Made by a program: the position numbers and the translations under genes. A stretch of 64,000 nucleotides of DNA from Bedellia somnulentella. Taxonomy: Eukaryota > Arthropoda > Insecta > Lepidoptera > Bedelliidae. Below the pieces are notes generated by a model, which made no database searches, had not been told where the DNA came from, and saw nothing but the letters and a program-made list of their open reading frames with translations. Within the stretch, counting starts at the first letter, position 1, and every line of letters begins with the position of its first letter. The stretch is from assembly GCA_963576735.1 (NCBI GenBank), contig OY755177.1, positions 1,798,001 through 1,862,000 of the forward strand, written 5' to 3'. Positions 49,190 to 59,764 of this stretch are shown piece by piece.

Positions 49190-50330
49190 AGCCACTTTTG
49201 TAAAATCCATACAAAGCAATATCTTAAAATTATTCAACAGCAACACATAGTTATAGTGTAGTAGTCTATTAAATGACAATACAAAGCAATGTTTTAAAAC
49301 AAACTGCCAAAATAATCCATATTATAATAGTGCATGCAGCTATATAAATATATTTTAACCCCAACCGCACAGCTATACAAATAATCAAGGTAGCATTTTA
49401 ACTTACACAGCAATAATACAAAACTATTAAAAACTCACACATAATAAGAGTTGCATTTAAAGCACTATTGTATCATGCTTGTCTTATTTGATACACTTAC
49501 TTACAATATGTTACCAATACTGACTAACTAAAATGTTTTGAATTCATCAAGACATACTCATTTCAGTTACACACAGTATAGTAGTTCACTATTTAACTAA
49601 AACTAAATTAGCAAAACAAATTTGCAACAGCAACACTTATATACTAATCAGAAGCTTCTCGGTCTTATTAGAGGACATTCAAAGTAAGATGGGTATATAT
49701 ATATATATATATATATGATACTCCTTTTCCGCAATGTTCTGAAAATAAAGAAAATATGCATTAGTTACTTCGGTGATTCTAAGTATAATCTAGTCATAAC
49801 ACCTCCATTATATCCATCATAACCTTACGATGGGGTACAGAGATCATGTGTACTGCTCAACATGGTCACCTAACGTTCTTATTTAGGTGTCTATGCCTAG
49901 ATGAAGCTTTACTTGTACATACATGAACAATACATAATTAAATGAACTGAGAAGTTTTGGCTAGATGTATATACCCTGTTTTATACAAAATAATGTGATT
50001 TATAGCCATGAGTATAGGTATGGTGTGGCATAGGTAAGTATAAGTGTTATGTCTATTCCAAAATAAGATTGAGGAGTAATATTTAATTTTTGGTTTAACT
50101 ACTTATTTCATATCATCGTCAATACATACATAGGATCGCGTCAAAAGTTCTCACTGGGGAAGGCAGATACTATCAATCATTACTTTTAGATTCATATAGC
50201 ATTCTCTATAGGATTTAGATTGCGAATTGTTTCTTTTTTATTTCTTGTACGCTATACTTACGACTTGTAAAAAGTGAAATGAAAACTTACGATTTTATTA
50301 AGTCTCATCCGATCAATATCGGTTTGCCGG
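49190..50330. other. AT-rich interior of the DNA transposon
   Basis: Contains loose repeats of CAAAGCAATGTTTTAAAAC (also at 48136-48230) and a TA run at 49698-49720. No coding region seen. Confidence 0.4.
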
Positions 50331-50333
50331 ATT

Positions 50334-50468
50334 CTATGATCTCCGGATGGGCCTCAAGTTACGAGGGTCCACAACTCCACATGGTCTATCCACTTGTGCA
50401 TTGGAGGGATGAAGCCAAATAGTGGCTAAATCGGGGATGGTGTTTTGAGTTTCGAATACACTGGTCTG
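50334..50468 (-). other. Minus-strand terminal exon, unrecognised
   Basis: After acceptor AACTTTACAG at 50469 the minus frame reads TSVFETQNTIPDLATIWLHP, then SNAQVDRPCGVVDP and a stop at 50334. A candidate upstream exon at 50550-50592 ends GTTGATATA with donor GTAAGT. Probably the second gene of the transposon, or a captured host exon. Confidence 0.35.
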
Positions 50469-51778
50469 TAAAGTTAAAAAAATGCACATTAAACTTATAC
50501 AACACATTATAATCACTCGCATATTCATAAAGAAACTTAAATACTTACTATATCAACAAATAGTACTCCATCCTTGAAATCCGTTTCTTTATATTAAAAG
50601 AAACATAACAAAACAACACGAAACGACCATCTTGTTGATGGTGGCAAATAACCCATAGAATGACAACTTCTCTCTGCCAACGTCAACAAAATCTTGAAAA
50701 TTTCTACCTGTTGAAATTTCGTTTACTCAAAGCTGTATAAATGGTATATTATCCATAATGTGTTATGAAACGAGAAAAATATAAGAGTGTATTTAATATA
50801 CCTACATAAACCTCTAAAATGGGTAAAATAATAAGCCGTAAGCAAAGTGGTAGAAAGACACCAACTAATTTTGAATGAACTCAAATACACACTAAAATAA
50901 AAAGTAAAAAACCTAATTGACCGACGGAAAGTGAACGAATAAACGTCTTCTCGGCCATGAAAGATTTGTCGTCCTCTCTCGACGTACAAGACTGTGCTAA
51001 CAAAAGTGGGAGGAGTCCGAGAATTTCGGAAGCCACGACAGACGAGATATCTCGACTGTTATTACTTGCTATACTAGCGCCGCTGTACTCTATCTTGTTT
51101 AATCCTGCCACCCCCTCCTACTTCAAAGAGCGTTTCCAATTCCTTCACTCTTCACATGACCTCAATCTTCGTTCTTACCACAATCTTTTGTTGAGTACCC
51201 CTTCCCATTCCACCAATTTTTACAGTTCCTCCTTTACCGTCCAGGCTGTACAACTATGGAAAGGTCTTCCTGTAGAGGTGCGATTAGCCAAGTCTCTCCC
51301 TATTTTCAAGAACATGGTAAAAAAACACTTCCTCTCCGAAACACTATAATATTATTTGTGTTGCATACAAAAATTTATATATTCTATTATATATGTCGTA
51401 AAATGTATATATGTATTTTATTTAAAAATCTTTATATATATTGCATATGTATTGTATGTATTGTATTTATTAAATATTATTTATTTTATGGAATACTATC
51501 TGTAAGTGTGTTAGAACTTAATAAATATTTAGTAATATTTAAAATAGATAGATAATAGTTTGATGAATAATTTTAGTTTTTAAGCAAATCTGTTTATTTT
51601 ATTGTACATCTACCGAACATGTTTTTAATCCACCAAATCTTTCCATTCATGGGTTGTCTGGAAGAGATCGCTCTTAGTGATAAGACCGCCAGTTGTACTT
51701 TGGCTTTTTTACCGATCTTTTTTTTTGTAATTGTTGTTTTTTTGTAATGTGCAATAAAGAGTTTTATTATTATTTTGG

Positions 51779-54700
51779 CATTACTTTTAGTTCCTCGCCT
51801 CTCCCATGGCCGAAAAAGAAAATATAAATTTGAAATGGGAGAGGCGGTACTCCCCGACAAAAGAACAGTCGGTCGGGGTCAGGGAGTCAGGTTCAAGAAC
51901 CGACGGACGATCCGAGCCGTATCGAGCAGCACCGCTTTCTGCATTTGTGCTGGAACCGACACGCCACAGAAATCCAACCGCCTCAAGTTGGTCGCGAGGC
52001 TGGTTGGAATTAACCCGTTCGCGGACAAAACAATTGGGATTATTTCTGTCGAAGTCACACCCCACATGTCGGTGATCTCGTGAGCCAGATCGAGATATTT
52101 CCGACGCTTCTCGGTTTCGGCTTTCACGAGACCCTCGTCATGAGGGATAGTGACATCCACTAGAAATACCCTCGACTGCGACCGATCCCATACCACAATA
52201 TCAGTCTTATTCGCTAGAATAGTCCTGTCCGTGATAACGGATCGGTCCCAATAGATTTTGGCACGGTCGTTTTCTAGGATTGGCTCCGGCAGATACTTGT
52301 AATACGGCAGCCTCTGTTGCAAGAGTCCGTATTTTAGAGCGAGCTCCTGATGCAGGATTTTGGCTGCTTGGTTGTGTCTGTGCAAGTACTCAGTGTTAGC
52401 AAGAGCCGAACAACCGGAAATAACATGCCTAAGTGACTCTCCGGGACGGCCACATGCTCGACAAACGTCTGTGGTACCGTCCTTTAGGATGTATTTCCGA
52501 TAGTTCCGCGTCTTGATAACCTGGTCTTGTATTGCACAGACAAAACCTTCGGTTTCCCCAAAGAGGTCCCCGAAACGCAGCCAATGCAGGGAGGCTTTAC
52601 GGTCCACGAAAGGTTCGTGAAGTACCTTGTAAAACCTCCCATGCAGCTCCTTCTCTTTCCATACGGACTCCCGATCAGAGGTGCTAAGTACCTCCGGGGT
52701 TCGCCAATCTTGTGAGGCCAACGATAAGGGAGTCAGTCCTTTATCACTAGCGACCACCTCTCCCCGAATACTATCATTCGTCATCGTCAAAAAATAGTTT
52801 CTGAGGTTGCATACCTCGCGGTTGTGCATGGTTTTGGCACTCAAGAGGCCTCGACCACCACACTTCCGCGGGATATACAATCTCATAACCGACGACCTCG
52901 GATGATGCATTCGATGAGAGGTCATCATCGTGCGGACTCGTCTGTCCAGAGCGTCGAGTTCGGTCTGAGTCCATCTGAGCACGCCAAATGTGTACATCAG
53001 TACAGACCAGGAGTTAATGGCTCGGATCTTATTAACGCCTGACAAGTAGCTATTAAGCACACTTTTCAGGCGTTCATAAAACTCCTCGCAAACACCCTGT
53101 TTCATGTCTGCCACCTTCACACCGATGGTTTGTGACATGCCCAGATACCGGTATGTTTCAGCCTCGGAGAGTGCCCTCAAATGATTGGTGCCGACATCGA
53201 CACCATCAGAGTGCACGACATGCCCCTTCTCAACATGGATGACCGCACACTTATCGACCCCGAGCTCCATCTTGACGGAACCACTGAAATCATTAGTGAT
53301 CGTCAGTAGCTCCGCCAATCTGTCAGCCGTGGGGGCGTAAAGTTTCAGGTCATCCATGTAAAGGAGATGAGGCAAGCGTGGTCCGCCTCTCCGAAACTGA
53401 AAGCCTGTCCCCGAATTCTCCAAGAGTGTACTTAGAGGATTCAGGGCCAAGCAAAACCAAACTGGACTCAGGCAATCGCCCTGGAAAATCCCTCGCCTTA
53501 TATCAATTTGGTCATCCGCGTCCGTCATCCGCTGACCGTCTAAACTCAGGATCGTCCTCCAGCACCCCATACATTGCCCGAGGAAGTGTCGAACTGCACT
53601 ATCAATTTTGTACAGCTCGAGGACCCTCATGAGCCATGTATGAGGTACCGAATCGAACGCCTTCCTGTAGTCTATCCAGCCAGCGGAGAAGTTTCGGCGG
53701 TTGCGTTTGACCAGTTGGCCTACGACCGCGTCGATGAGGAGCAGCTCCTTGCTACCGCGACTACCGCCCCTACATCCGTTCTGAGCTCCAGAGATCACAT
53801 TGTTATCAACAATGTGTTGAGTAATCTTGGAGCTCAGAACGGATGTCAAGGTCTTGTAAATTGTACAAAGACAAGTAATGGGGCGGTATTGTGATGGATC
53901 CGCGGTAGCATCGCTCTTTGGAGCTAAATGAGTGACCCCAGTAGTTAAGAAGTTCGGGAGCGTCCCACTCTCGAGGGCGCTTTGGAACTGACGGGCGAGA
54001 GTAGCGTGACAGCGTGTGAACCCCTTCAACCAGTAATGGTGCAATCCGTCCGGCCCCGGACTTTTCCAGTTCGGAGCCTTACGGATCGCAGCCACCACAT
54101 CCTCCTCGGATATGTTGACGGGGTTCATGGGCGCTATGGGCTCGCACGCTCCCTCGACCGCCTCGAACCATCGGCCCTCTTCGTGATCAACAGGCAGCGA
54201 CCAAAGCCCACGCCAAAAGGCAACTACGTTGGCTTTTTCCGGTCGCTGACCCGTCGAAACCACATCGGGACGCTCCAAAGTTCTGTAGAACTTCTTCTGG
54301 TCACTCATGAAGAGACGATTCTGTTGGTACCTCTTTACCCTTTCAGAATATCGCCTAATTCGCTTACCCCAAGCAGCTATCTTCTGCTTCAGATCATCGA
54401 TGCGCTCTACCAGTCTACAGGCAAACTCCGGTGAGTTGTCAAAGACATTCTCACCAGGGAATGCCTCCCTGACGAAGCGCACCACCCTCGGCCTATTGTT
54501 GCCTGATCTGAAGCTGGTCAGTTTGCCGATGAGGACCCTGGCCCTTGTGATACGGCTTTCAATCCGCCTCATCCAGGCTGGTCTAGTTCTAGTCCTGGGA
54601 CTAGTACTGCCAGCCTGGCGGGAGCCACCAGCTCTCGTTGGCGGCATCCTGACGCCGACAAATTGACAAACTGTCATCGCGGCGCCAAAGAGAATTGAAT

Positions 54701-55680
54701 CCGTATCCCAAAGGTCCATGCTGCTCTCTAAAAATGAGGGCAGCATGTTATTGACGGCCTCAACGACATCCCGAACCTTGATGCTGAGAGGAACTCGGGG
54801 CAGCCTTGGCCTCCTTTCGAGAGGCACTTGGCGATATTCCAGGATCGTCTCTTCAAGTGCGCTCCTCACCAAATCCAAATCCAGGGAGACTGTTCCCCAA
54901 TCGCTTTCCGCACCACCCACATCCGGCAGGTTAACAATTGGCTCCCTCCGTACTTCCCGTTCAGGGACTGGAGGGAGAACCTGCAAAGGTGGCTCTTCGT
55001 CTAGCGGGGGAACAGCCTCGCGTCGCAATTGTTCGAGTTCGGTAGTGCTAAAAAGTTCTGAGCGCTGTATGTACCGAACTCGATCCGCCAGGTTTTGTTC
55101 TGTGACGGTCAAATTGGGCTCCAGCCGCAGAAATTCGCGGTACATTGCTGCCCGATAACCCGTCCGTCCAGTTCTTGGACCCGAGGCCCGCATGGCATTC
55201 CTATTCATATCGACCGTCCATGCCATGCGGCGCCTTGTTCCACCAGCGGCGGGCACCGATTGCTGGGATTGAGTTGCCCCAGTCCCAACCGTTGCCAAGC
55301 CATCTGGTGGCTGAGGTGGTCGAGCAGATCGACCAGGTGGTCGGGCCGGTCTGCTGCGGCTGGGGGACCGCATGCTGCCACGTCCAGCCCCAGCTCCAGA
55401 CGCGCCCCAGCGATAACCCCTGGGGAGCGGCCCTATACGCTCATCGTTGTCTTGCATGTCATTACGATGAGCGAAGATTCACCCGGGTTTTCGCTCACTT
55501 GCCCCGGGGAGACCGTTATTGCTCTATTTTGCGCTGAGACCAGTTTGTAGACACGGTCAACACCTACAAACTCAAGCGCTGACTATTTGCATTGCTGGAA
55601 TGGCAAGCTGGTAAACATGTCATCCCGCCATTCCAACAATGGGCGGTGGGGTCGTCACATCCCTACGCCATTTTATTATT
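51779..55680 (-). mobile_element. Dong-like (R4 clade) non-LTR retrotransposon, apparently full length
   Basis: A single long ORF with about 215 bp of 5' UTR (55458-55672) and about 100 bp of 3' UTR. On both sides it is bounded by ATT repeats (TTTTATTATTATT at 51763 and TTATTATTATTATTATTA at 55673-55690), the TAA/ATT target known for Dong in Bombyx. It inserted into the ATT tail of the LINE at 46947-51775. Confidence 0.85.
51879..55457 (-). CDS. Dong/R4-type reverse transcriptase with restriction-like endonuclease
   Basis: An intact frame of 1192 codons. A basic, Pro/Gly/Ser-rich N-terminus (about 1-110). RT from about residue 460: WKSPGPDGLHHYWLKGF, YRPITCLCTIYKTLTSVL, IDYRKAFDSVPHTW (motif A), GIFQGDCLSPVWFCLALNP (motif B), and LLYMDDLKLYA at about 700, with YMDD instead of YADD as in R2/R4 elements. 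A CCHC motif C-x2-C-x8-H-x4-C (CRACGRPGESLRHVISGC, about 1005) and an endonuclease core (KTDIVVWD ... VFLVDVTIP, about 1090) follow. It makes and inserts its own cDNA by target-primed reverse transcription. All key residues are present, so it may be active. Much more GC-rich than its surroundings. Confidence 0.9.
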   Translation of the reverse strand: MQDNDERIGPLPRGYRWGASGAGAGRGSMRSPSRSRPARPPGRSARPPQPPDGLATVGTGATQSQQSVPAAGGTRRRMAWTVDMNRNAMRASGPRTGRTGYRAAMYREFLRLEPNLTVTEQNLADRVRYIQRSELFSTTELEQLRREAVPPLDEEPPLQVLPPVPEREVRREPIVNLPDVGGAESDWGTVSLDLDLVRSALEETILEYRQVPLERRPRLPRVPLSIKVRDVVEAVNNMLPSFLESSMDLWDTDSILFGAAMTVCQFVGVRMPPTRAGGSRQAGSTSPRTRTRPAWMRRIESRITRARVLIGKLTSFRSGNNRPRVVRFVREAFPGENVFDNSPEFACRLVERIDDLKQKIAAWGKRIRRYSERVKRYQQNRLFMSDQKKFYRTLERPDVVSTGQRPEKANVVAFWRGLWSLPVDHEEGRWFEAVEGACEPIAPMNPVNISEEDVVAAIRKAPNWKSPGPDGLHHYWLKGFTRCHATLARQFQSALESGTLPNFLTTGVTHLAPKSDATADPSQYRPITCLCTIYKTLTSVLSSKITQHIVDNNVISGAQNGCRGGSRGSKELLLIDAVVGQLVKRNRRNFSAGWIDYRKAFDSVPHTWLMRVLELYKIDSAVRHFLGQCMGCWRTILSLDGQRMTDADDQIDIRRGIFQGDCLSPVWFCLALNPLSTLLENSGTGFQFRRGGPRLPHLLYMDDLKLYAPTADRLAELLTITNDFSGSVKMELGVDKCAVIHVEKGHVVHSDGVDVGTNHLRALSEAETYRYLGMSQTIGVKVADMKQGVCEEFYERLKSVLNSYLSGVNKIRAINSWSVLMYTFGVLRWTQTELDALDRRVRTMMTSHRMHHPRSSVMRLYIPRKCGGRGLLSAKTMHNREVCNLRNYFLTMTNDSIRGEVVASDKGLTPLSLASQDWRTPEVLSTSDRESVWKEKELHGRFYKVLHEPFVDRKASLHWLRFGDLFGETEGFVCAIQDQVIKTRNYRKYILKDGTTDVCRACGRPGESLRHVISGCSALANTEYLHRHNQAAKILHQELALKYGLLQQRLPYYKYLPEPILENDRAKIYWDRSVITDRTILANKTDIVVWDRSQSRVFLVDVTIPHDEGLVKAETEKRRKYLDLAHEITDMWGVTSTEIIPIVLSANGLIPTSLATNLRRLDFCGVSVPAQMQKAVLLDTARIVRRFLNLTP

Positions 55681-55689
55681 ATTATTATT

Positions 55690-55776
55690 AAAAGTGGCTG
55701 AGGAATTTATAATTCCTTAGCTCTGGCTACCCCTTCTAGGGAAATATAGCCGTGAGTACAAGTATGTATGTATGTA
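55690..55776 (+). repeat. A-repeat, right half of the split copy
   Basis: AAAAGTGGCTGAGGAATTTA to GTACAAGTATGTATGTATG; completes 46779-46946. Confidence 0.85.
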
Positions 55777-56117
55777 AAATATCAATTATCTAGACGATCA
55801 AATGCGGTCAAAATATTCCGACCAAACGAAGTTCATCTTGTATCGCATATTTTTAGAATAACCCTTCCTTCACTATTAAGATATTATGGTTATAAAATAG
55901 TACATATGTCGTAGGATGCTTTGATGTTTAGGTTTTTTGCAAAAAACCTAGGGATTTTGAAAAAACACGGATTATTAGACAACAATGCTAATATTTCTTA
56001 ACCTTTCCAAAAAAACTAGTTGTTTTAGCAAGATTGTACATCTTTCATGCTGATTGGCTGATTTCTGATTGCTCACCTATTCCTATTCTGATTGGTTCGT
56101 CATTGTAATATTGATAT

Positions 56118-56245
56118 AGCTTATATAGATTGAGATTAAGTTAGCCCCAAAATAAGTAAGACTTCCATCCAAGACTTAGAAGCAATCTAAATGAATGCTA
56201 GCTAGAGAAGCTAGTCGGCTATCCACTCGGCCACGGAGACGTCGC
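56118..56245 (-). repeat. tRNA-derived SINE, truncated
   Basis: Same family as 32139-32391: GAGATTAAGTTAGCCCCAAA and CTATCCACTCGGCCACGG (A-box region), with the B-box part deleted. Confidence 0.6.
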
Positions 56246-56308
56246 CAATGTAGGTAGGATCAGTAAAGTAAGTACGTCTTAAATTGTATTATAGCTACAG
56301 ATATAATT

Positions 56309-56561
56309 GCCGTGTAGTGTCGGTTTAGAATAGCACTACCCCATTTCTTCCGGTGGGTGTACGTAAGAGGCGACTAACGGTATGGGGCTTTTAAGGGATT
56401 TTTGGGCGATGCGGTTGGAGAACCATCACCAACAACCTTTATTTTTACTATCTTTTCCCCACTCAAATTTCCAAAAGTGGCGTAGGAATTTCTAATTCTT
56501 TAGCTCTGGCTACCCCTTCCTGGGATTTATAGCCGTGAGTATATGTATGTATGTATGTATA
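56309..56561 (+). repeat. A-repeat, full length
   Basis: From GCCGTGTAGTGTCGGTTTAG to four TATG units. Confidence 0.9.
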
Positions 56562-56826
56562 TAAAGTGAAATGACAATACTATTTTTATCTTAGGAACTT
56601 TTTGTAATTAAAATTACAATCACATTAAATGTAGGAAGGAACAATTAAGTAAGTACGTCATAATTAACAACCAATCAGAGATGGCGTGTTTATGCGGCAC
56701 TGCATTCGACCAATCAGTGTTCAGTATGCTTCAAAACTGACATTTCTTTTCGCAATCATACTAAACCAACTAGGTTTTTCACAAAAAAACGTAGTAAGAT
56801 TAAAAAATATTATCACCGTTGTCTAA

Positions 56827-57746
56827 TTATACGAGCCGAGGCGGATTCTAAGCCCGAGGCAAAGGCGAGGTATTTAGCGAACCGTGCACTAACTGTAAAA
56901 AATTATTACTCTCGTTTTTAAACGACTTTTTTCAACACACTTGTAAATACAATTAATTAGGTACTAATTACGGCGTCAAAAATCACAACTGTTTTTTTAC
57001 GGGCGTCGCGCATGCGCAATAGCAGCTGCCTTTGCTAAATAAGTTGGTTGCTAATAAATAAAAAGAGACGATAAATTAATACAGATAATTCAGTTTTAAT
57101 TAATTATTTTATGCAAAAAAAGGCGTGAGTTTATAAAATCGTTATACTAAGTTAATTATACAAATAAAAGTATTTTTCATTAAATAAAACCCATTTTTTG
57201 ATAGTAAAGAAGTAAAATTATGCAAAAAAATTTTTTTTACAAATGACAGCATTCAAATGCATTAATTTAGTGCAATAAGAGTTATTTTTCGAACATATAA
57301 TAAGAAACAAATATATAAAATTTTATAAGACATGCTAATTTGTTAGATCCATTTAACAAACCAAAACAACAGTTAATAAGTACCTTACTTTATTACAGCA
57401 CAAGTAAAACAAAACTCAAATGGAAGTTTCGAACCGCCCCTCTCTAGTTTAATGAAATACATTCGTATACAACGCACATCCCCACATAAAACGTACTTCG
57501 CTGAGTTTTCCAAGGAGGGAAAAGTGTTAGTTCCTAAGAACTCCGCAAGATGGCGCCGAGCGCGCGGCTTTCCCGCGCTAATCAATATTTGCCTGCAAAT
57601 GAAACTCCCGACTGCTTGTCACCCCCACACGTCATAAAACGCTACACACGAACGGAGCTAGCGTAAAATAACAGAAAAATAAACCCAAATGTTATAGTCA
57701 CGCGAAAAATGTGTTAAATTAGTGTATAAAATAGTTGTGTCTAAAA
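56827..57746 (+). promoter_or_regulatory. 5' flank and 5' UTR of the Tulp4-like gene
   Basis: Less repetitive than its surroundings. 57545-57580 has CAAGATGGCGCCGAGCGCGC, a CpG-rich core-promoter-like patch. 5' UTR without other features to the ATG. Promoter use is inferred. Confidence 0.35.
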
Positions 57747-57842
57747 ATGCATTTACATTTTGAGAGGAATGTCAACGCTAAATGTGACTGTACAATACTT
57801 TCGCTGTCATGGATGGGAAAAGTGCCTGATGAGCTACCTGAG
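57747..57842 (+). CDS. Tulp4: Tulp4/TUSP-like protein, first coding exon
   Basis: ATG in AAAAATGC context, 32 codons, donor GAG|GTAAGA in phase 0. The residues CDCTILSLSWMGKVPDELPE resemble the N-terminus of Tubby-like protein 4 (WD40 plus SOCS-box plus Tubby domain; from memory the vertebrate protein has an ILCLSWKGRVP stretch in the same place and the insect one is closer). The next exon would continue with GW...YYQEGWLATGN; I do not find it before 64000, so the first intron is longer than 6 kb. Confidence 0.6.
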
Positions 57843-58663
57843 GTAAGAATGTGAAATATTACATCTGTTTTATCACGGTTCGCTAACCAATATTTACGCG
57901 ATTAATTATACCAGTATCGCCAAGGTTATTTCTAATGAAAAAAGCCTTCATTTATTTATAACAACATCAAGTCTTATAGAGTACTGAAATAAATAAAAAG
58001 ATATAATCTTATTGAATACTAAACAATATGATTTAATTTCTACTGTTGTAGTATTATTTGTGGATGGCATTGGCCGTGCTCGTAGTTCCCTTGGTATATT
58101 TTTAAATCTTGAACTGAATGAAGATACCGTTGTACTGTCAGCTACAACTCTAGGTAACTATATTTACTTATACGAGAAATTCTCTTGAGACAGAGTCTTT
58201 CTTGAACATGAACTTTGATATTATATTTGTATTGGCTTCTATTTTTCTTTCGCAAACAGTACTTTCAATCATACGCTCTATGATTTATTGGAAGTTTATT
58301 GGTAAGAGAATAGCGAATCGAAATAAAATGAAATTGGTTTTCCAATATGTTGGGTAAACTTACGATCTGGATGAAAACTATGAACTGAAACGTCCATATA
58401 CGGTTTCAAATCGTACACTTACTTATCAAATAAATTTTTATAATTTATTATGTATACATATTTTGACTAGATTAGACATAAATATGTGGAAAGATTTGTT
58501 AAACATTTTATATTGAGACAATTTGATAGTTGATGATTGGGCCGAGGAGTTTAATTAATTATACAAAAAAAATAGCTTTATCCAGAAGATATTTAATTAT
58601 TTGACAATTGAATATGGTTTTACCTGTATCCCAAGAGTTGTAGCGTCATTTATTTATACAAAT
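57843..58663. other. Intron of the Tulp4-like gene
   Basis: AT-rich, no other feature recognised. Confidence 0.4.
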
Positions 58664-58888
58664 ATACATATATACTCACGGCTATGAATCCCTTGAAGGG
58701 TTAGCCAGAGCTGAGGAATCATAAAATCGTGTGTGGGGAAAAGATGGTGGAATTAAGGTTGTTGGTGATGGGTCTCCAACCGTATCGCCCAAGAAACCTT
58801 TAAAAGCCCAATATCGTTAGTCGCCTCTTACATACACCCACCGGAAGAAATGGGAAAGTGTTATTCTAAGCCGACACTACGCGGCAAT
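58664..58888 (-). repeat. A-repeat
   Basis: Near complete with a deletion after GAGCTGAGGAATC; from TATACATATATACTCACGG to CCGACACTACGCGGC. Confidence 0.85.
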
Positions 58889-59057
58889 AAAAACAAATTT
58901 ACGTGAAAAAAACTATGATAACATTATTCATAAATTGCGCCGAAGACGGGCGGAGTGAACAATTATGCACACTTAAAGATTAAATGCAGTAGGAAAGGAT
59001 TAGGCTATATTTTTATATAATTATCCATTTAAAATTCATTCGATCAAGAAAGAAATT

Positions 59058-59296
59058 CGGCTTAGAATAGCACTACCCCATGTCTTCCTGTGGGTGTACG
59101 TAAGAGATGACTAACGGTATTGGGGCTTTTTAGGGATTTTTGGGCGATGCGGTTGGAGACCCATCACCAACAACCTTTATTTTTATTATATTTTCCCCAC
59201 TCAAGTTTCCAAAAGTGGCTGAGGATTTTCTAATTCCTTAGCTCTGGCTACCCCTTCTTGGAATTTATAGCCGTGAGAATATGTATATGTATGTCA
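59058..59296 (+). repeat. A-repeat, full length
   Basis: From TCGGCTTAGAATAGCACTAC to GAGAATATGTATATGTATGT. Confidence 0.9.
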
Positions 59297-59460
59297 ATCA
59301 AGAAAAAGTACATAAATACCACAGACATGTATTTGAATAGATGCCGCAAGTGCATGTACTTCGCGTGTAAAAACTGAGTAAAATTATCTTAGTTTATCGC
59401 CATTTGATTGAGTCCGTGCTCGAACGTTCTCGGTGACAGATGTCAAGCTAAATATAAAAA

Positions 59461-59540
59461 ATGCCTAATTGTGCCGTATTGAGTTGCAAAAACTATCTAA
59501 ATAAAGCGGGACTAATTAATAGAAAGATTTCCTTTCATCG
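59461..59540 (+). CDS. THAP-domain protein, first coding exon
   Basis: ATG, 26 codons and two bases, donor CG|GTAGGT. The residues MPNCAVLSCKNYLNKAGLIN, then RKISFHR, are the start of a THAP C2CH zinc finger: Cys 4 and Cys 9 are the first two ligands, and SFHR is the usual place for an intron before F-P. THAP proteins bind DNA and include host factors and P-element-derived transposases. The remaining ligands (C...H) must lie downstream; not found. It lies in the inferred Tulp4-like intron on the same strand, so it is a nested gene, a separate gene cutting off the previous call, or a transposon exon. Confidence 0.55.
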
Positions 59541-59764
59541 GTAGGTCACTTTATTATTAGATTATATGGTTTTTTTTGCAAAATCAATTATTTCGTGTTC
59601 GTTGTGGTTTTACACTGAAAAACTTTTAAACGAGTGTGTATCGCTTAATTTATAATACATTGCCGCTTTTAGTTACCAAGCTATCTAGTATGGCTTGTCT
59701 ATTAAAACACGCAATGAACATCAAAATGAACGATATTTTCACCTGTCAATCAGCTACATGATAC

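Larger units (their letters stand above)
47031..51080. mobile_element. DNA transposon, PIF/Harbinger-like (PHIS group), 4.05 kb
   Basis: Diverged inverted ends (CGGTGCTAGTACGATAAGTA versus CGGCGCTAGTATAGCAAGTA) and a 3-bp duplication CTG (47028-47030, 51081-51083), exactly splitting the LINE frame. The interior has a + strand terminal exon resembling the HARBI1-type nuclease C-terminus and minus-strand exons converging on it. A 3-bp target and the two convergent genes suggest the PIF/Harbinger group; a CTG target is unusual for it. Most coding DNA appears deleted or decayed. Confidence 0.7.
46947..51775 (+). mobile_element. LINE interrupted by a DNA transposon
   Basis: 5'-truncated LINE. Left part 46947-47030 encodes NKLQWLPIRLRRNAH and ends within a Leu codon run. 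Right part resumes at 51081 with YSILFNPATPSYFKERFQFL, FTVQAVQLWKGLPVEVRLAK and a stop at about 51347, then a 3' UTR with GTTGTCTGGAAGAGATCGCT and an ATT tail. The two parts are in frame once 47031-51080 is removed. Confidence 0.8.
55975..56826. mobile_element. MITE-like element with TTA target duplication
   Basis: Ends TTAGACAACAATGCTAATAT and (reverse complement) TTAGACAACGGTGATAATAT, inverted and diverged, with similarity continuing over about 130 bp, including ATTGGCTGA/TGATTGGTC boxes. TTA lies outside both ends. It contains a tRNA-SINE piece and an A-repeat. Confidence 0.6.

Noticed and set aside
49698..49726. (TA)n run as a regulatory element
   Set aside because: Simple microsatellite inside the DNA transposon; no supporting motif.
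52527..55550. Several plus-strand frames of 60-151 codons
   Set aside because: They are antisense shadows of the 1192-codon Dong-like ORF.
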